From: Gammaproteobacteria bacterium
GTDB lineage: Bacteria; Pseudomonadota; Gammaproteobacteria; Pseudomonadales; Azotimanducaceae
Length of the DNA: 46,912 nucleotides
Reading direction: 5' to 3'
Assembly (NCBI GenBank): GCA_028818795.1
Contig: JAPPND010000242.1
Coordinates: forward strand, 1 to 46,912
This document shows positions 1 to 9,597 of this stretch, one piece after another (positions within the stretch are counted from its first letter, which is position 1; the number at the start of each line of letters is the position of its first letter). The notes under the pieces were generated by a model. That model was not told where the DNA came from and searched no databases. It saw nothing but the letters and a program-made list of their open reading frames with translations. A program made the position numbers and the translations under genes.

Positions 1-1587
1 GACGCGATCTACGAGGGACCGGAGTCCTTCACGGTCGGTTTGAGCGGTCCTTCCAATGCCACCGTGAGCGATGGTTCGGGCACCGGTACGATCCACGACG
101 ATGACGCCGAGTCGATCGCCAAGGAGTGGCTGGCGCGGTTCGGCCGTACCGTGGCAAGCCATGTCACGGACGCCGTGGATTCGCGTCTGAACAATGTCTC
201 CGGCGGGACCAACGGGTCCGGGCTGAGGCTAAGCGGGATTTGGGGTGCGCCCACGGGCCATGGGCTTGCAGATCCTGCGGGGGGCTTTGCCACCGCACCG
301 ATCGCTAGCATGCCCTTCGATCAGGGCTTCGGATTGCCCTACGGCAACACACTGGGTGCGCAGACATCGCTATACGAACCCTACGGCATGGGCGTACGCA
401 TGCGGGATCAGAGTCTCGGTCGAATGCTGGCCGGCAGTTCGTTCCAGTTCTCGGCGGCGGACGGCGACTCCGACGACGCTTGGACGCTGTGGGGCCGCGG
501 TGCCCACACGAGCTTCAGCGCCGACGGCGATACCCTGTCCCACGACGGCAGCGTGACCACCGGCACGGTCGGGGTCGACTACCAGTGGGGCGATGTTGTC
601 GGCGGGGTAGCCCTGTCGCACAGCACGGGCGACGGCGAGTTCGAAGCCGGATCAGCCGTGGCGGGCGAACTCGACAGTACGATGACCGTCATAAGCCCCT
701 ACATGCGCCTCAAGGTGAGCTGTTGCGTCACCTTCTGGGGCGTGGCCGGTGTGGGTCAAGGCGAGATGACGCTTGCCGCCGACGGCGGTGGCGCGGCCAT
801 CGATACCGACATCTCCATGTCCATGGGCGCAGCCGGATTCCGAGGCGGGATCCTTCCCGACACGGCCGACTTCGACCTTGCGCTGAAGTCGGATGTCTTC
901 GTGGCGCGAATGTCGGCCGACGCGGCACCGGGCCTCTCGGCGGTGGATGCCGACGCGAGCCGGCTGCGGGTCGCCCTCGAGGGCTCAAGGGCAAATCAGC
1001 TTGAAGGCGGCGGAACATTTACGCCTGTATTCGAGGCTGGACTGCGTTACGACGGCGGCGACGCCGAATCGGGCGCGGGCCTCGAACTGGGCGGCGGCCT
1101 CCGCTTCTCCGACGCGAGTCGGCGCTTCATGGCTGAACTGAACGCCCGCGGGATGCTGGCCCACGCCGAAGACGACTACCAGGAATGGGGAATCGGCGCT
1201 ACGCTGATGGTGAGGCCCAACGCAAGCGGTCAGGGCATGACCTTCAACCTGCGATCGTCCTGGGGCGATATGGCCAACGGCGTGGATGCGCTCTGGAATC
1301 GCCACAATCGCGAGATGCTTGCCCGTGCCGACCGCAGCTTGTCGACCCGGGTCGGCGCTCGCTACGACGCGGAACTCGGCTACGGGTTGAATGCGCCGGG
1401 CGGACGGAACGTGCTGGTTCCCTACATCAGCGCCGGGTTCACCGACTACGGCACCCGCGACTACCGGGCTGGCCTGCGGTTGCGTTCGGACTCGACCATG
1501 AACCTGAGCTTCGAGGTGGACCGCCGCGAAGGTCTGACGGACGAGCCGGACCACGGCGTGGCGCTGCGCGGCTGGTTGTATTGGTAG
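1..1587 (+). CDS. Calx-beta / autotransporter-barrel surface protein, 3' part
   Basis: The reading frame is open from base 1, so the gene starts upstream; about 528 residues of its C-terminal part are present. The first residues (ESFTVGLSGP...GTGTIHDDD) look like the last strands of a Calx-beta repeat, a calcium-binding extracellular module. A short linker follows. The remaining ~350 residues are rich in Gly, Asp, Ser and alternating hydrophobic residues, as in an autotransporter-type outer-membrane beta-barrel. The protein ends in GWLYW; a terminal aromatic residue is the usual BAM-recognition feature of outer-membrane proteins. Likely a cell-surface protein with an exposed passenger upstream. 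Passenger function cannot be judged from this fragment. A factor-independent terminator follows directly, so the gene closes its own transcript. Confidence 0.8.
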   Translation, partial: DAIYEGPESFTVGLSGPSNATVSDGSGTGTIHDDDAESIAKEWLARFGRTVASHVTDAVDSRLNNVSGGTNGSGLRLSGIWGAPTGHGLADPAGGFATAPIASMPFDQGFGLPYGNTLGAQTSLYEPYGMGVRMRDQSLGRMLAGSSFQFSAADGDSDDAWTLWGRGAHTSFSADGDTLSHDGSVTTGTVGVDYQWGDVVGGVALSHSTGDGEFEAGSAVAGELDSTMTVISPYMRLKVSCCVTFWGVAGVGQGEMTLAADGGGAAIDTDISMSMGAAGFRGGILPDTADFDLALKSDVFVARMSADAAPGLSAVDADASRLRVALEGSRANQLEGGGTFTPVFEAGLRYDGGDAESGAGLELGGGLRFSDASRRFMAELNARGMLAHAEDDYQEWGIGATLMVRPNASGQGMTFNLRSSWGDMANGVDALWNRHNREMLARADRSLSTRVGARYDAELGYGLNAPGGRNVLVPYISAGFTDYGTRDYRAGLRLRSDSTMNLSFEVDRREGLTDEPDHGVALRGWLYW

Positions 1588-1598
1588 GGCCATAGGTG

Positions 1599-1666
1599 GA
1601 AGCGGCGGGACACCACCGCCGCTTCTAATTTCGGGGGGCGTGCCGTCCAGTCGGCGCGCCCTTTTT
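1599..1666 (+). terminator. Intrinsic terminator with preceding hairpin
   Basis: Two hairpins follow the barrel gene. The first pairs 1599-1608 with 1616-1625 (10 bp, loop 7). The second pairs 1636-1645 with 1652-1661 (10 bp including one G-U) and is followed at once by five T at 1662-1666. The second is a standard rho-independent terminator. The first may be a back-up or an mRNA-stabilising stem. Confidence 0.8.
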
Positions 1667-1708
1667 GTTTGAGATAGACGGCGAAGCCAAATACGGCCGG
1701 GTAACCGA

Positions 1709-3100
1709 ATGAACCACTCACTTCACAACGTGTTCGAACCGGACTCCATCGAAGCCCGCGACCTCGCGCACATGCTCCACCCCACGACCAATCTTGCCGA
1801 CCTGCACCGCGCTGGTCCCGTGGTGCACGAACGGGCGAAGGGGGTCTACCTGTGGGACAACCACGGCAAGCAGTACCTCGAAGGCATGGCCGGGCTGTGG
1901 TGCACGGCCCTCGGTTACGGGGAGGAGGAACTGGCGCGGACGGCGGCCGAGCAGCTTCGGAAGATGTCCTATTCCCAGCTATTCGCCGCCAAGACCCACG
2001 AGCCGAGCGTGCTGCTCGCCGAAAAGCTAAAGGACATGGTGCCGTTCGATGCCGGGCGGGTGTATTTCGGCCTGTCGGGTTCCGACGCCAACGACACCCA
2101 GGTCAAGCTGATGTGGTACTACCACAATCTGATCGGACGCCCGGAGCGGAAGAAGATCATCTCGCGTCGGGGCGGCTTCCACGGCGTCACGGTCGCGGCA
2201 GGGAGTCTTACCGGGCTGCCGCCGTTCCACCGGCACTTCGATCTGCCGATCGCGAACATTCTCCACACCGACTCGCCGTTCTACTACCGCGAGGCCCGGG
2301 AAGGCGAGACCGAAGAGGAGTTCTCGACCAGGCTCTCCAACAACCTCGACGATCTCATCGAATCCGAGGGTCCGGAGACCGTTGCCGCGTTCATCGCCGA
2401 ACCGGTGATGGGGGCCGGCGGCGTGGTGGTTCCGCCGGAAGGCTACTTCGCGAAGATCCAGGAAGTGCTGCGGCGTCACGGCGTGTTCTTCATCGACGAC
2501 GAGGTCGTGTGTGGTTTCGGACGCACGGGCAATCCGTTCGGCGCCGACACCTTCGGCATCGAGCCGACGACGATGAGCGTGGCCAAGGCGCTCTCATCGG
2601 CCTACCTGCCGATCAGTGCAACGCTGGTCCCGGAGTTCATGTACGAGCCGTTCATCGAGGCAAGCCGCGAAGTGGGCGTCTTCGGGCACGGCTTTACCTA
2701 CACCGGGCACCCGGTCTGCGCGGCGGTGGCGTTGCGCAACCTGGAACTGATGGAGGAGCGCGAGATCTTCCGGCACGCCGCACGGGTAGGCGAGATCTTC
2801 CAGGCGCGCCTGCGTTCGTTCGAAGACCATCCCCTGGTGGGCAACGTGCGAGGCGTGGGCATGATCGGTGCCATCGAGATGGTGGCGGACAAGAAGACCA
2901 AGACGCAGTTCCCCGCCGATGCCGGTGTGGGTGCGTACTGCCTGAACCGCGCACTGGACCACGGCCTCATCCTGCGCAACCTAGGCGATGCGATGGCGTT
3001 CTGTCCTCCCCTCATCATCGACGACAAGCAGGTCGACGAACTATTCGGGAAGTTCGAGAATGCGCTCTCGGAAACCTTGGACTACGTAGGGCGGCTGTAG
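1709..3100 (+). CDS. Class III (omega) aminotransferase, PLP-dependent
   Basis: 463 residues, the normal length for class III aminotransferases. The N-terminal part (GVYLWDNHGKQYLEGMAGLW) is the typical small-domain start. The SGSDAND stretch near residue 123 binds the PLP phosphate. FIDDEVVCGFGRTG (~261-274) carries the Asp that contacts the PLP ring nitrogen, and SVAKALSSAYLPISA carries the Schiff-base Lys at about 293. Relatives transfer an amino group from an omega-amine or beta-amino acid (for example taurine, beta-alanine, putrescine) to pyruvate or another keto acid. The exact substrate cannot be read from sequence. Cytosolic, probably monocistronic: a terminator lies upstream, and palindromic repeats and a convergent gene lie downstream. 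Confidence 0.9.
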   Translation: MNHSLHNVFEPDSIEARDLAHMLHPTTNLADLHRAGPVVHERAKGVYLWDNHGKQYLEGMAGLWCTALGYGEEELARTAAEQLRKMSYSQLFAAKTHEPSVLLAEKLKDMVPFDAGRVYFGLSGSDANDTQVKLMWYYHNLIGRPERKKIISRRGGFHGVTVAAGSLTGLPPFHRHFDLPIANILHTDSPFYYREAREGETEEEFSTRLSNNLDDLIESEGPETVAAFIAEPVMGAGGVVVPPEGYFAKIQEVLRRHGVFFIDDEVVCGFGRTGNPFGADTFGIEPTTMSVAKALSSAYLPISATLVPEFMYEPFIEASREVGVFGHGFTYTGHPVCAAVALRNLELMEEREIFRHAARVGEIFQARLRSFEDHPLVGNVRGVGMIGAIEMVADKKTKTQFPADAGVGAYCLNRALDHGLILRNLGDAMAFCPPLIIDDKQVDELFGKFENALSETLDYVGRL

Positions 3101-3102
3101 AG

Positions 3103-3141
3103 TGACCCTAACGCGCCCGGTAGGGCGCGCTGTCGCCCGTC
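3103..3141. repeat. Palindromic repeat type 1, copy A
   Basis: Hairpin CGCGCCC (3112-3118), loop GGTA, GGGCGCG (3123-3129), followed by CTGTCGCCCG. The same stem with different loops recurs near 3197, 20743 and 22449. It lies just after the aminotransferase stop codon, between convergent genes. Likely a REP-like element that may also terminate or stabilise transcripts. Confidence 0.7.
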
Positions 3142-3193
3142 GGGACTCCGCATGGCCTTTGATCGGATAGCACGAGAATGCGGTAGCATTCTC

Positions 3194-3225
3194 GATCGCG
3201 CCCGGTAGGGCGCGCCGTCGCCCGC
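3194..3225. repeat. Palindromic repeat type 1, copy B
   Basis: CGCGCCC (3197-3203), loop GGTA, GGGCGCG (3208-3214), then CGTCGCCCG. Nearly identical to copy A about 85 bp upstream and in the same orientation. Confidence 0.7.
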
Positions 3226-3253
3226 ATCGTGGCCACGGGCTTCGACGTTGCAC

Positions 3254-3280
3254 GGGACGGGACGAGCCCGTCCCCTACGG
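3254..3280. repeat. Palindromic repeat type 2
   Basis: Stem GGGACGGG (3254-3261), loop ACGAG, stem CCCGTCCC (3267-3274), then CTACGG. The same 8-bp stem occurs at 20797 and 20905, with a compensated variant at 20855. It ends 8 bp before the stop codon of the convergent minus-strand gene. Confidence 0.75.
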
Positions 3281-3287
3281 CGATGAT

Positions 3288-6200
3288 CTATCCGCCGGCG
3301 CTCAGTTGGCGGAAGTACTCCGCCACCGCTTCGGAGTCGTAGCCCTCTTCGCGTTCTTCGGCGCGGACCGGTGCGCCGTCCACCTTGCGCAACGCGATTT
3401 CCATTTGGTCCAGTTCGGCGAGCGTCAGCCGGTACAGGCGTTCCCGATTGGCGTCGCTGGCGCCTAGACCGCGGTACGTTTGCCGGGTTTCGGCGAGGTC
3501 GAGAACGCCCTGTGCGCCGATGACTTCCGCCGCCAGGTCCCAGGCGGCGTCGGCGACTTCGCGCAATGCTCGGGGGTCGCCGCCCGGGCCGACGGCGGTC
3601 AACCGGCGCCGCAGCGCCTGAACGTCGGCCACCGTGGTGGGCGATGCCGAATCCGCATTTGCGCTCTCGAATCGTTCCACGGCGTTGGCCAGACGGTTGC
3701 TTAGTCGGTTGAGAGCGTCGTGGACGGGACGTTCGCGACGGGCGATGAACAGGGGCCGACCCATCTCGAGGTAGTCGGCCGCCATCGTCAGCTGGTCGAC
3801 GACCCGGCTGTCGGTGAGATCGTCCAAGGCGCGGTCGAGCAACCGCGTCAGTTCGGCGTCCTCGTCCGTCGACTGGGCGAGTTGTTGCCGGAGGTCCGAC
3901 ACGTCGGCGGCGATGCGCTCCACGTCCTCCCTCATGCGTCGCTTCGTTTGTGCCTCCTCGTCGAAGTCCGAGCCGCGGTAGGTATACGACCTGCCTTGGC
4001 GATACGCCTCCACGACCTCGTCGCTCAATGCTTGTAGGCGCTTGAGGATGCGCTCTTGTTCCGCGAGCAGGGCTTCCGCCCGCCGATGCGCATCGCGTAG
4101 GCCCGCTCCGAGTGAGTCACGCTGGTCCTTCAGGAGCTGATCCGCCGCTCGCTGAAGGGCATCCGCTCCTTGTCGGAACGCCTCGGCGGCGGCGCCGGAC
4201 GCCAGCTCGGCGTTCTCGGCGCCAAGTGATCGCTCTATGGCTTGCCGGGCACGTTCGAGATCCGCGAGCGTGCCGCGGATGTCGGGGGGTGGGTTTGCGC
4301 CGGATGGGGTACCGCCAGCGGCGGGCCTTCCGGACGCGCGCGTCTCCGGCTGCCCCCCGCTTGGCTGGCGGTTGGCCTGTTGCGACGACGAGTTCGAGTC
4401 GTTGGCGAGTTGCTCGCGCAGCTCCTCGAGCTCGCGTTTCAGACGCTCCAATTGCCACCGGGATAGCGGTGCCTCCGGCCGGCTCGGTTGTTCGTGGGCA
4501 CGTGCGAGTTCCTCGCTCCGCCTCGCAAGCTCCGTCAGGCGACGCCACTCGGACTCGACCTCCTGGGATGCGCGGGCACTGCCCCCGGGCGTCTGGGGAG
4601 ACTCGTAGCGGTTCTGTTCCGGGTCGGTCTCCAAGTCGAACAGCTCGGACAGCGACCTGCTCACCGTGTCGCCGGCGCTGTTGCTGCTCGAGAGTGTCAC
4701 GTTGACGTCGCGCAGGCCCGCTTCCGCGGTCAGCAAGTGCTGCAAGGCTCGTTGCTCCGGCTGAACGGCATCGTCGAGGAGGTGGCTCGCGATGGTGTCG
4801 GCGGCGATTTCCATCTGCGCGGCGGCCAGGCCAAGTTCGGCCACGTAGGGTTCCACCTCGTCGTTCACAGAGAGTCGCCGACCTTGGGCGCGGGCAACCA
4901 AGGTCTCGACCTGTTCCATGAGCGTCCTTTGAAGAACACCGACGAGGTCCATCTGGTCCTTGAGATCGCTGCCGGCACGGGCGCCCGTGTCGCGCTCCTG
5001 GATCAGGTTCCAGGTCGCGTTCACGATCTCGCGCTGACGGTTGGACAGTTCCTGCTCGCGACCCCCGCCGCCGTCGCCGCCATTGCCGGCACTGTTGGTG
5101 CCCATGTCCCGGTAGCGCTTGTCGAACGCGCGGACGTCCACGAAGTAGAGGGCGGTCTTGGTCGATTGCCGATGGTCTCGGGCAACCGCGTGGACGGCCA
5201 CGACATCGCCTGGACGGATGGGGCGTTGCTCCTCGCCGACCGCGACATCCTCGAGGAAGATCGTGTGGCTCGCGTCGGCTTCTCGATCAACGGTTGTCGC
5301 ATCGCCCTCGACACTGGTCCAATCGCTGCCGTTGACGGCGTAGCGGACGGTCAGGGCCTCGACGCCGAAGTCGTCCTTTGCGCTGAACCGAAGCGCGACT
5401 TCCTCGATCGCCGTGGCCGACCGATCCCGACCGGGAAAGGCGAATTCGACCTCCGGCGGCCGATCATGGAGCAAGTCGATCAGGTATTCGTCGCTGATCC
5501 GCACCACTTCGCCACGATGCCGGACGGCGACGTGCCAAGTCCCGGGAGCTTCGACCGCAAACGTGCCGACCCCGTCGTCGAGATCGAGTTCCCGGTCGTT
5601 GACGGCCAGGTGGGCATCGTCGAGCGGCAGACTCGCGAGTATTCGCGCGCCAACCCGGGTTCCCTCTACGCCGGCGACGTCGCCGTGGTCCTGGGTGGTG
5701 CCCTCGAGGCCGGTCCATGCGGGATAGTCGAGGGCCAGTTCGACGCTCTCGACGACCGGAAGGTCGGCAACCTCGATGCGGAAGCGATCCGAGTTCAGCC
5801 GTCCGTCGCGGGCGCCGCCGGCGCTGACGTAGTACTCCACGGCCTCGTTGACGGCGACGAGCACGAACTCGTGGGTGCCGTCCTGGGACGCGGGCAACAT
5901 GGTTGCTCGTTCCCAGCTGCCGGACCCCGCAAACGAGGCATTGACCGCGAGCAGATCCGCCGCGAACCCATGGGCCCTGGCCCTGAGGAGGACATCGGCG
6001 CCCCGGGGCACGACCACGTCCCCGGGCTCGACGATGATCTTCGGTCGGGTATCCGCGAGCAGGTCGCCGGTCCAAAGCCGTTCGGCCGGCAGCCGCCAAC
6101 TTGCGGGTGCGGCATCGTAGGTCAGATACAGCGCCAGCGCCGCCGCCGCGAGGACCGCGAGCGGGGGTAGCAGCAACCAGGTCGGCGCGGCGCGTCGGGG

Positions 6201-6608
6201 CGGATGCTCCTCGGCGACTTCGATCGCATGGCCGGCCAGGTGCGGCAATAGCGCCGGGCGTCGCGGCCGTCGCGATGCGTCAAGCCAGGTGATCAGGCGG
6301 CCATCGAAGGCGGTAACTCGGCGCTCGACTTGGCGGGCGGTCCGACGCGCACCGATCCGGCGAACCACACAGGCGACGATGGTGGCGACGCCGATCCCGT
6401 AGAGCAGCACCCGCGCCGCCACGATCCATCCTTCGGAGGGCACGACATAGGCCGCCATGGCAGCGAGGCAGACCGTCGCGACGGCGAGAACGGTGAATCC
6501 CGCAGCGGCGATCCGCAGCCGAGCGACCCACTTGAAGCGCCTCCGGCACCGGGCCAGGTATCGACCCATCGCCGTGTCGTCATCGCGGTTGCCCACGTCC
6601 CCCGTCAT
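3288..6608 (-). CDS. DUF4175-like membrane protein with long coiled coils
   Basis: 1106 residues from the ATG at 6608; the frame is open further upstream, but this ATG overlaps the upstream stop codon as ATGA and gives the pattern seen throughout the operon. Three hydrophobic segments lie in the first ~170 residues (around AAAGFTVLAVATVCLAAMAA, VLLYGIGVATIVACVV and LLLPPLAVLAAAALALYL). A periplasmic beta-rich region follows. From about residue 500 to the end the protein is highly charged, rich in Glu, Arg, Gln and Ala, and predicted coiled coil, with a Gly/Gln/Asn/Ser-rich linker. This is the layout of DUF4175-type proteins encoded beside MoxR/BatA genes. Function is unknown; it may be an envelope scaffold or sensor acted on by the MoxR-VWA machinery. 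Last gene of the operon, ending against palindromic repeats. Confidence 0.8.
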   Translation of the reverse strand: MTGDVGNRDDDTAMGRYLARCRRRFKWVARLRIAAAGFTVLAVATVCLAAMAAYVVPSEGWIVAARVLLYGIGVATIVACVVRRIGARRTARQVERRVTAFDGRLITWLDASRRPRRPALLPHLAGHAIEVAEEHPPRRAAPTWLLLPPLAVLAAAALALYLTYDAAPASWRLPAERLWTGDLLADTRPKIIVEPGDVVVPRGADVLLRARAHGFAADLLAVNASFAGSGSWERATMLPASQDGTHEFVLVAVNEAVEYYVSAGGARDGRLNSDRFRIEVADLPVVESVELALDYPAWTGLEGTTQDHGDVAGVEGTRVGARILASLPLDDAHLAVNDRELDLDDGVGTFAVEAPGTWHVAVRHRGEVVRISDEYLIDLLHDRPPEVEFAFPGRDRSATAIEEVALRFSAKDDFGVEALTVRYAVNGSDWTSVEGDATTVDREADASHTIFLEDVAVGEEQRPIRPGDVVAVHAVARDHRQSTKTALYFVDVRAFDKRYRDMGTNSAGNGGDGGGGREQELSNRQREIVNATWNLIQERDTGARAGSDLKDQMDLVGVLQRTLMEQVETLVARAQGRRLSVNDEVEPYVAELGLAAAQMEIAADTIASHLLDDAVQPEQRALQHLLTAEAGLRDVNVTLSSSNSAGDTVSRSLSELFDLETDPEQNRYESPQTPGGSARASQEVESEWRRLTELARRSEELARAHEQPSRPEAPLSRWQLERLKRELEELREQLANDSNSSSQQANRQPSGGQPETRASGRPAAGGTPSGANPPPDIRGTLADLERARQAIERSLGAENAELASGAAAEAFRQGADALQRAADQLLKDQRDSLGAGLRDAHRRAEALLAEQERILKRLQALSDEVVEAYRQGRSYTYRGSDFDEEAQTKRRMREDVERIAADVSDLRQQLAQSTDEDAELTRLLDRALDDLTDSRVVDQLTMAADYLEMGRPLFIARRERPVHDALNRLSNRLANAVERFESANADSASPTTVADVQALRRRLTAVGPGGDPRALREVADAAWDLAAEVIGAQGVLDLAETRQTYRGLGASDANRERLYRLTLAELDQMEIALRKVDGAPVRAEEREEGYDSEAVAEYFRQLSAGG

Positions 6609-8620
6609 GCGGTCGCTCCCCCGCGCCAATTGAAAAGCCCACGGACTCCCCATGCAAGTCGTCCGACGTTGGCGGCCAAGGATTCGACTAGCAGCAGGAC
6701 CGCGGCCAGCACCAGCAGCCAACGTGCCAGTGGATACATGAGGGATTCGGCCGCCATCGAATCGATGGCGCGTTCGCTTCTCGAGCCCCCCTGATCGCGG
6801 ATCGCGTCGCCCGCTGTGGTCGCGGTCGCGGCCTGCCAGCGTTCAAGAAGCTCGGTTTCGACGCTCCTGAGATCCGACTCCCGTGGATCGATGTTCACGG
6901 CCATGGGAGCCTCGCGGCCCGGGGCGCGAACCGTGTAGAAACCAGGCCGGGGAATGCGCGCCACGGGCCGTGTCGAGGTACTGCTCAGTGCCAGGACGCG
7001 TTGACCACCGGCATCGAAGATCTGCGCGGAACTCGCGGGAATGGAAAACGCCTGGCCCGCCGTGGCGGCCAGTGGCAGGTTCTGGGCGAGGTAGTCAACC
7101 GCATTCCGAACGAAGCCGACGAACGCAGGCCGGAGGACCAACGAACTCCAGTCGCGGTCGAGCGCGGTCAGCAGTACGAGGAGACGCCCCTTGCCGATGC
7201 GTCTTTCGACGACGAATGGTGCAGCCGCCTCGGAGCGGTGGCCGGCCGACGACCCGGGAACGAGCGCCAGGATCGTCTCGCCGGGTCGGGTGGGCAACGA
7301 CAAGGACCTTTTGACCTCAACAGCGGGCCCGGCGGAATGGAAGGTCTGGGCGACGGGATGCTCGGCGTCGAGGGCGGCGACGCTCTGAACGCCGCCGGCG
7401 ATGCTGCCGGTCAACGAGCCGCCCGTGAATGGCAGAGATCCGATTCGATGCGAGCGGGAACCCACGATCAGCAATGTGCCGCCGCCTTCATCCAGGTGGC
7501 GTTCGAGTCGGCGCCGCAACGGCGTCGAGATCTCGCCGGGATCCACGATGATGGCCGCATCGACGGAACGCGGCCAGTCGGCGGCGGTGTCGACCTGGAC
7601 GGGCTCGGCGACGCCATTGGCCTTGAGCGCGGCAACGAGGAACTGAAGCGCGGTCGTGTCACTCTCACCCGACCCCCCGGGGAGGATTGCCACCGTGGTG
7701 GCGTCTTGCGCCGGTTGCACCAGGCGAAACACGTCGTCAGCGGGGATTGCATCGTCGGCGGCGAGACCCACTTCCAGGAGCGCTGCCCCGCGGTGCGGGA
7801 GTATGCCATCGCCGATATCGAAACGGGCCACGGTTGGCGCACCCGCCTCCGCCGCCACCGTCGTACGGCCAATCTCCCTGTCTTCCAGTCGCAACGCGAC
7901 ATCGATGTCCTTGCTCGCGCCGTGGCCTGCAACCACCGCCTCGAGCCGACCGCCCTGAACGGCTGCGGTGGAAATGGTCCAGTTGTCTGCTTCGCCGCCG
8001 ACACGATGCAGCACATAGGGCCATTGTGTCCCCTCGACGAGGGCGTTGAACCGTGCGGGCACCGCGCTCGCCTGGAAATCGGAGACGAGGTGGACCTCCC
8101 AATCGAGATCCCGGTCCGGCAACGAGGCGATGAGCCCGTCGAGCCTTGCGGGCAATCCGGCGAAGTCGAACCGGGTGAATCCGGGTGCCGCCGAACGAAT
8201 GTCGCCGATGAGGGTCAACCGCTCGGTGCCCAACGCCACGTAGGCATCGGCGGACGCGTCGACGAGGTCGGCGACGACCCGCGTGGCCTGCTGCCACGCA
8301 TCGTCGTGCCGCATCGACAGCGAACCGTCCACCACGACGAGCTTCGCCCGATCCCGCGCTTGGTGGCCCGCCGGAGTGGCCATCTCGAGCACAGGCTCGG
8401 CGAACGCCAAGGTAACGACCGCGAGCGCCGCCAGGCGCAGCGCCAGCAGGACCCTGTGCGCGAGCGAGCGTCGGGTCCGGATCGGCTCGTCGGTCTCGCG
8501 CATCAGCATGAGCGAACTCACGTCCCGTTCCGCCGGTTCGCGTTGGCTCATTCGGTGCAGCAAAAGGGGTACCGCCAGTACAACCAGACCGGCCAGGAAC
8601 GCGCCGGCGAGCAGGCTCAT
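6605..8620 (-). CDS. BatA-like membrane protein with VWA domain
   Basis: 671 residues. The N-terminus (LLAGAFLAGLVVLAVPLLLH...) is the hydrophobic first segment of a BatA-type N-terminal domain; a second segment (LLALRLAALAVVTLAFAEPVL) follows at ~57-78. A von Willebrand A domain begins with VVVDGSLSM, giving the metal-binding DxSxS motif at Asp98, Ser100 and Ser102. A last transmembrane helix lies near the C-terminus (LARWLLVLAAVLLLVESLA). Both ends would be membrane-anchored with a large periplasmic body. The start ATG overlaps the DUF58 stop (ATGA) and the stop overlaps the next start (ATGA), so translation is probably coupled. Family members work with MoxR ATPases in envelope processes that are poorly defined. 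Confidence 0.88.
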   Translation of the reverse strand: MSLLAGAFLAGLVVLAVPLLLHRMSQREPAERDVSSLMLMRETDEPIRTRRSLAHRVLLALRLAALAVVTLAFAEPVLEMATPAGHQARDRAKLVVVDGSLSMRHDDAWQQATRVVADLVDASADAYVALGTERLTLIGDIRSAAPGFTRFDFAGLPARLDGLIASLPDRDLDWEVHLVSDFQASAVPARFNALVEGTQWPYVLHRVGGEADNWTISTAAVQGGRLEAVVAGHGASKDIDVALRLEDREIGRTTVAAEAGAPTVARFDIGDGILPHRGAALLEVGLAADDAIPADDVFRLVQPAQDATTVAILPGGSGESDTTALQFLVAALKANGVAEPVQVDTAADWPRSVDAAIIVDPGEISTPLRRRLERHLDEGGGTLLIVGSRSHRIGSLPFTGGSLTGSIAGGVQSVAALDAEHPVAQTFHSAGPAVEVKRSLSLPTRPGETILALVPGSSAGHRSEAAAPFVVERRIGKGRLLVLLTALDRDWSSLVLRPAFVGFVRNAVDYLAQNLPLAATAGQAFSIPASSAQIFDAGGQRVLALSSTSTRPVARIPRPGFYTVRAPGREAPMAVNIDPRESDLRSVETELLERWQAATATTAGDAIRDQGGSRSERAIDSMAAESLMYPLARWLLVLAAVLLLVESLAANVGRLAWGVRGLFNWRGGATA

Positions 8621-9597
8621 GGCCGACGCACCCGAAACCGGAGGTAGCCGGCAAGCGCCCGGTCGAGGGGCTCGTCGGCGTTGAGGCGGACGTAGTCGGC
8701 ACCAACCGCGCCGGCTTCGCGCCGCAGGGCTTGTTCGTGTGCGGCCAGGCGTCGCGGATAACGGGACCGCAGATCGTTGGGGTCGACTTCGATGACATCA
8801 CCGGTCTCGACGTCGCGCAACGTCGCACTCCCGCGAAATGCGCGCCGTATCCGGGGCGCCCTCTCCTCGTCGTCGAGCAGGTGGAAGACGATGAGATCGT
8901 GGCCCCGGGAACCGAGGATGCGGAGGGAGCGGCCGAATTCGGCGGGATCGCAGTAGAAATCCGAGATGGCGGCGATGACGCCGCGCTTCGTGAGGCGGCT
9001 CGCGGCCTGGGTGAACGCCTCCCGCCAGTCGGAGCCGCCTTGGGGTTCCACTTCGTCCAGCCGATGGTAGAGCGCCTGGAGGTTTCCTCTTCCGGGCCGT
9101 GGCGGGATGTACGCCCGGGGGTGTTCGTCGAAGACGAGGAGCCCCACCGCATCGTGTTGCCGCGCTGCGATGAACGCCAGTGCCGCGGCAAGATAGGCGG
9201 CATACCGGAGCTTCGTGGGTGCGCCGGCGGCACCGGTGCGGGGGACGCCGAAGGCGTCCATGGACGCGCTGCCGTCGAGGAGCACGAGGAGTCGGGTGTT
9301 GGTCTCGCCCTCGAACAGTTTGAGCAGCGGCCGGTCTGTGCGGGCATAGGCGTTCCAGTCGACGAAACGCGGATCGTCGCCGGGAACGTAGTCGCGATAC
9401 TCCGCGAACTCCTGGCTGAAGCCGGGCCGGTCCGTGTAGTGGGCGCCGTGCAACACGCCGTCGACGACGGACCGCGCCACGAGATCCAGGGAACCAAGCT
9501 GGGCGAGCACCGCTGGCGGGATCATCCGCGACGGAACGCGACGGCTGGTTCCCGGCGTTTCGGTTGGTGGGCTTGCCGCATCCGTCGGTTCGCTCAC
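8617..9597 (-). CDS. DUF58 / VWA-like protein, MoxR partner
   Basis: 326 residues, initiated by a GTG (9597-9595) that overlaps the MoxR stop as GTGA. It contains the DUF58 signature YRDYVPGDDPRFVDWNAYARTD (~68-88), then LLVLLDGSASMD with a DxSxS metal site at Asp108, Ser110 and Ser112. DUF58 proteins are almost always encoded directly after moxR and are thought to be targets or adaptors of the AAA+ ATPase. No transmembrane segment is visible, so it is probably cytosolic. Part of the translationally coupled series. Confidence 0.9.
   Translation of the reverse strand: MSEPTDAASPPTETPGTSRRVPSRMIPPAVLAQLGSLDLVARSVVDGVLHGAHYTDRPGFSQEFAEYRDYVPGDDPRFVDWNAYARTDRPLLKLFEGETNTRLLVLLDGSASMDAFGVPRTGAAGAPTKLRYAAYLAAALAFIAARQHDAVGLLVFDEHPRAYIPPRPGRGNLQALYHRLDEVEPQGGSDWREAFTQAASRLTKRGVIAAISDFYCDPAEFGRSLRILGSRGHDLIVFHLLDDEERAPRIRRAFRGSATLRDVETGDVIEVDPNDLRSRYPRRLAAHEQALRREAGAVGADYVRLNADEPLDRALAGYLRFRVRRP

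Noticed and set aside
4488-6170. Long plus-strand frame (560 codons) opposite the DUF4175-like gene
   Set aside because: It is the antisense shadow of a well-supported minus-strand gene in GC-rich DNA; no recognisable motif and no ribosome-binding site.
7001-8647. 548-codon plus-strand frame opposite the BatA-like gene
   Set aside because: Antisense shadow; the minus strand has clear BatA and VWA motifs and overlaps on both sides.
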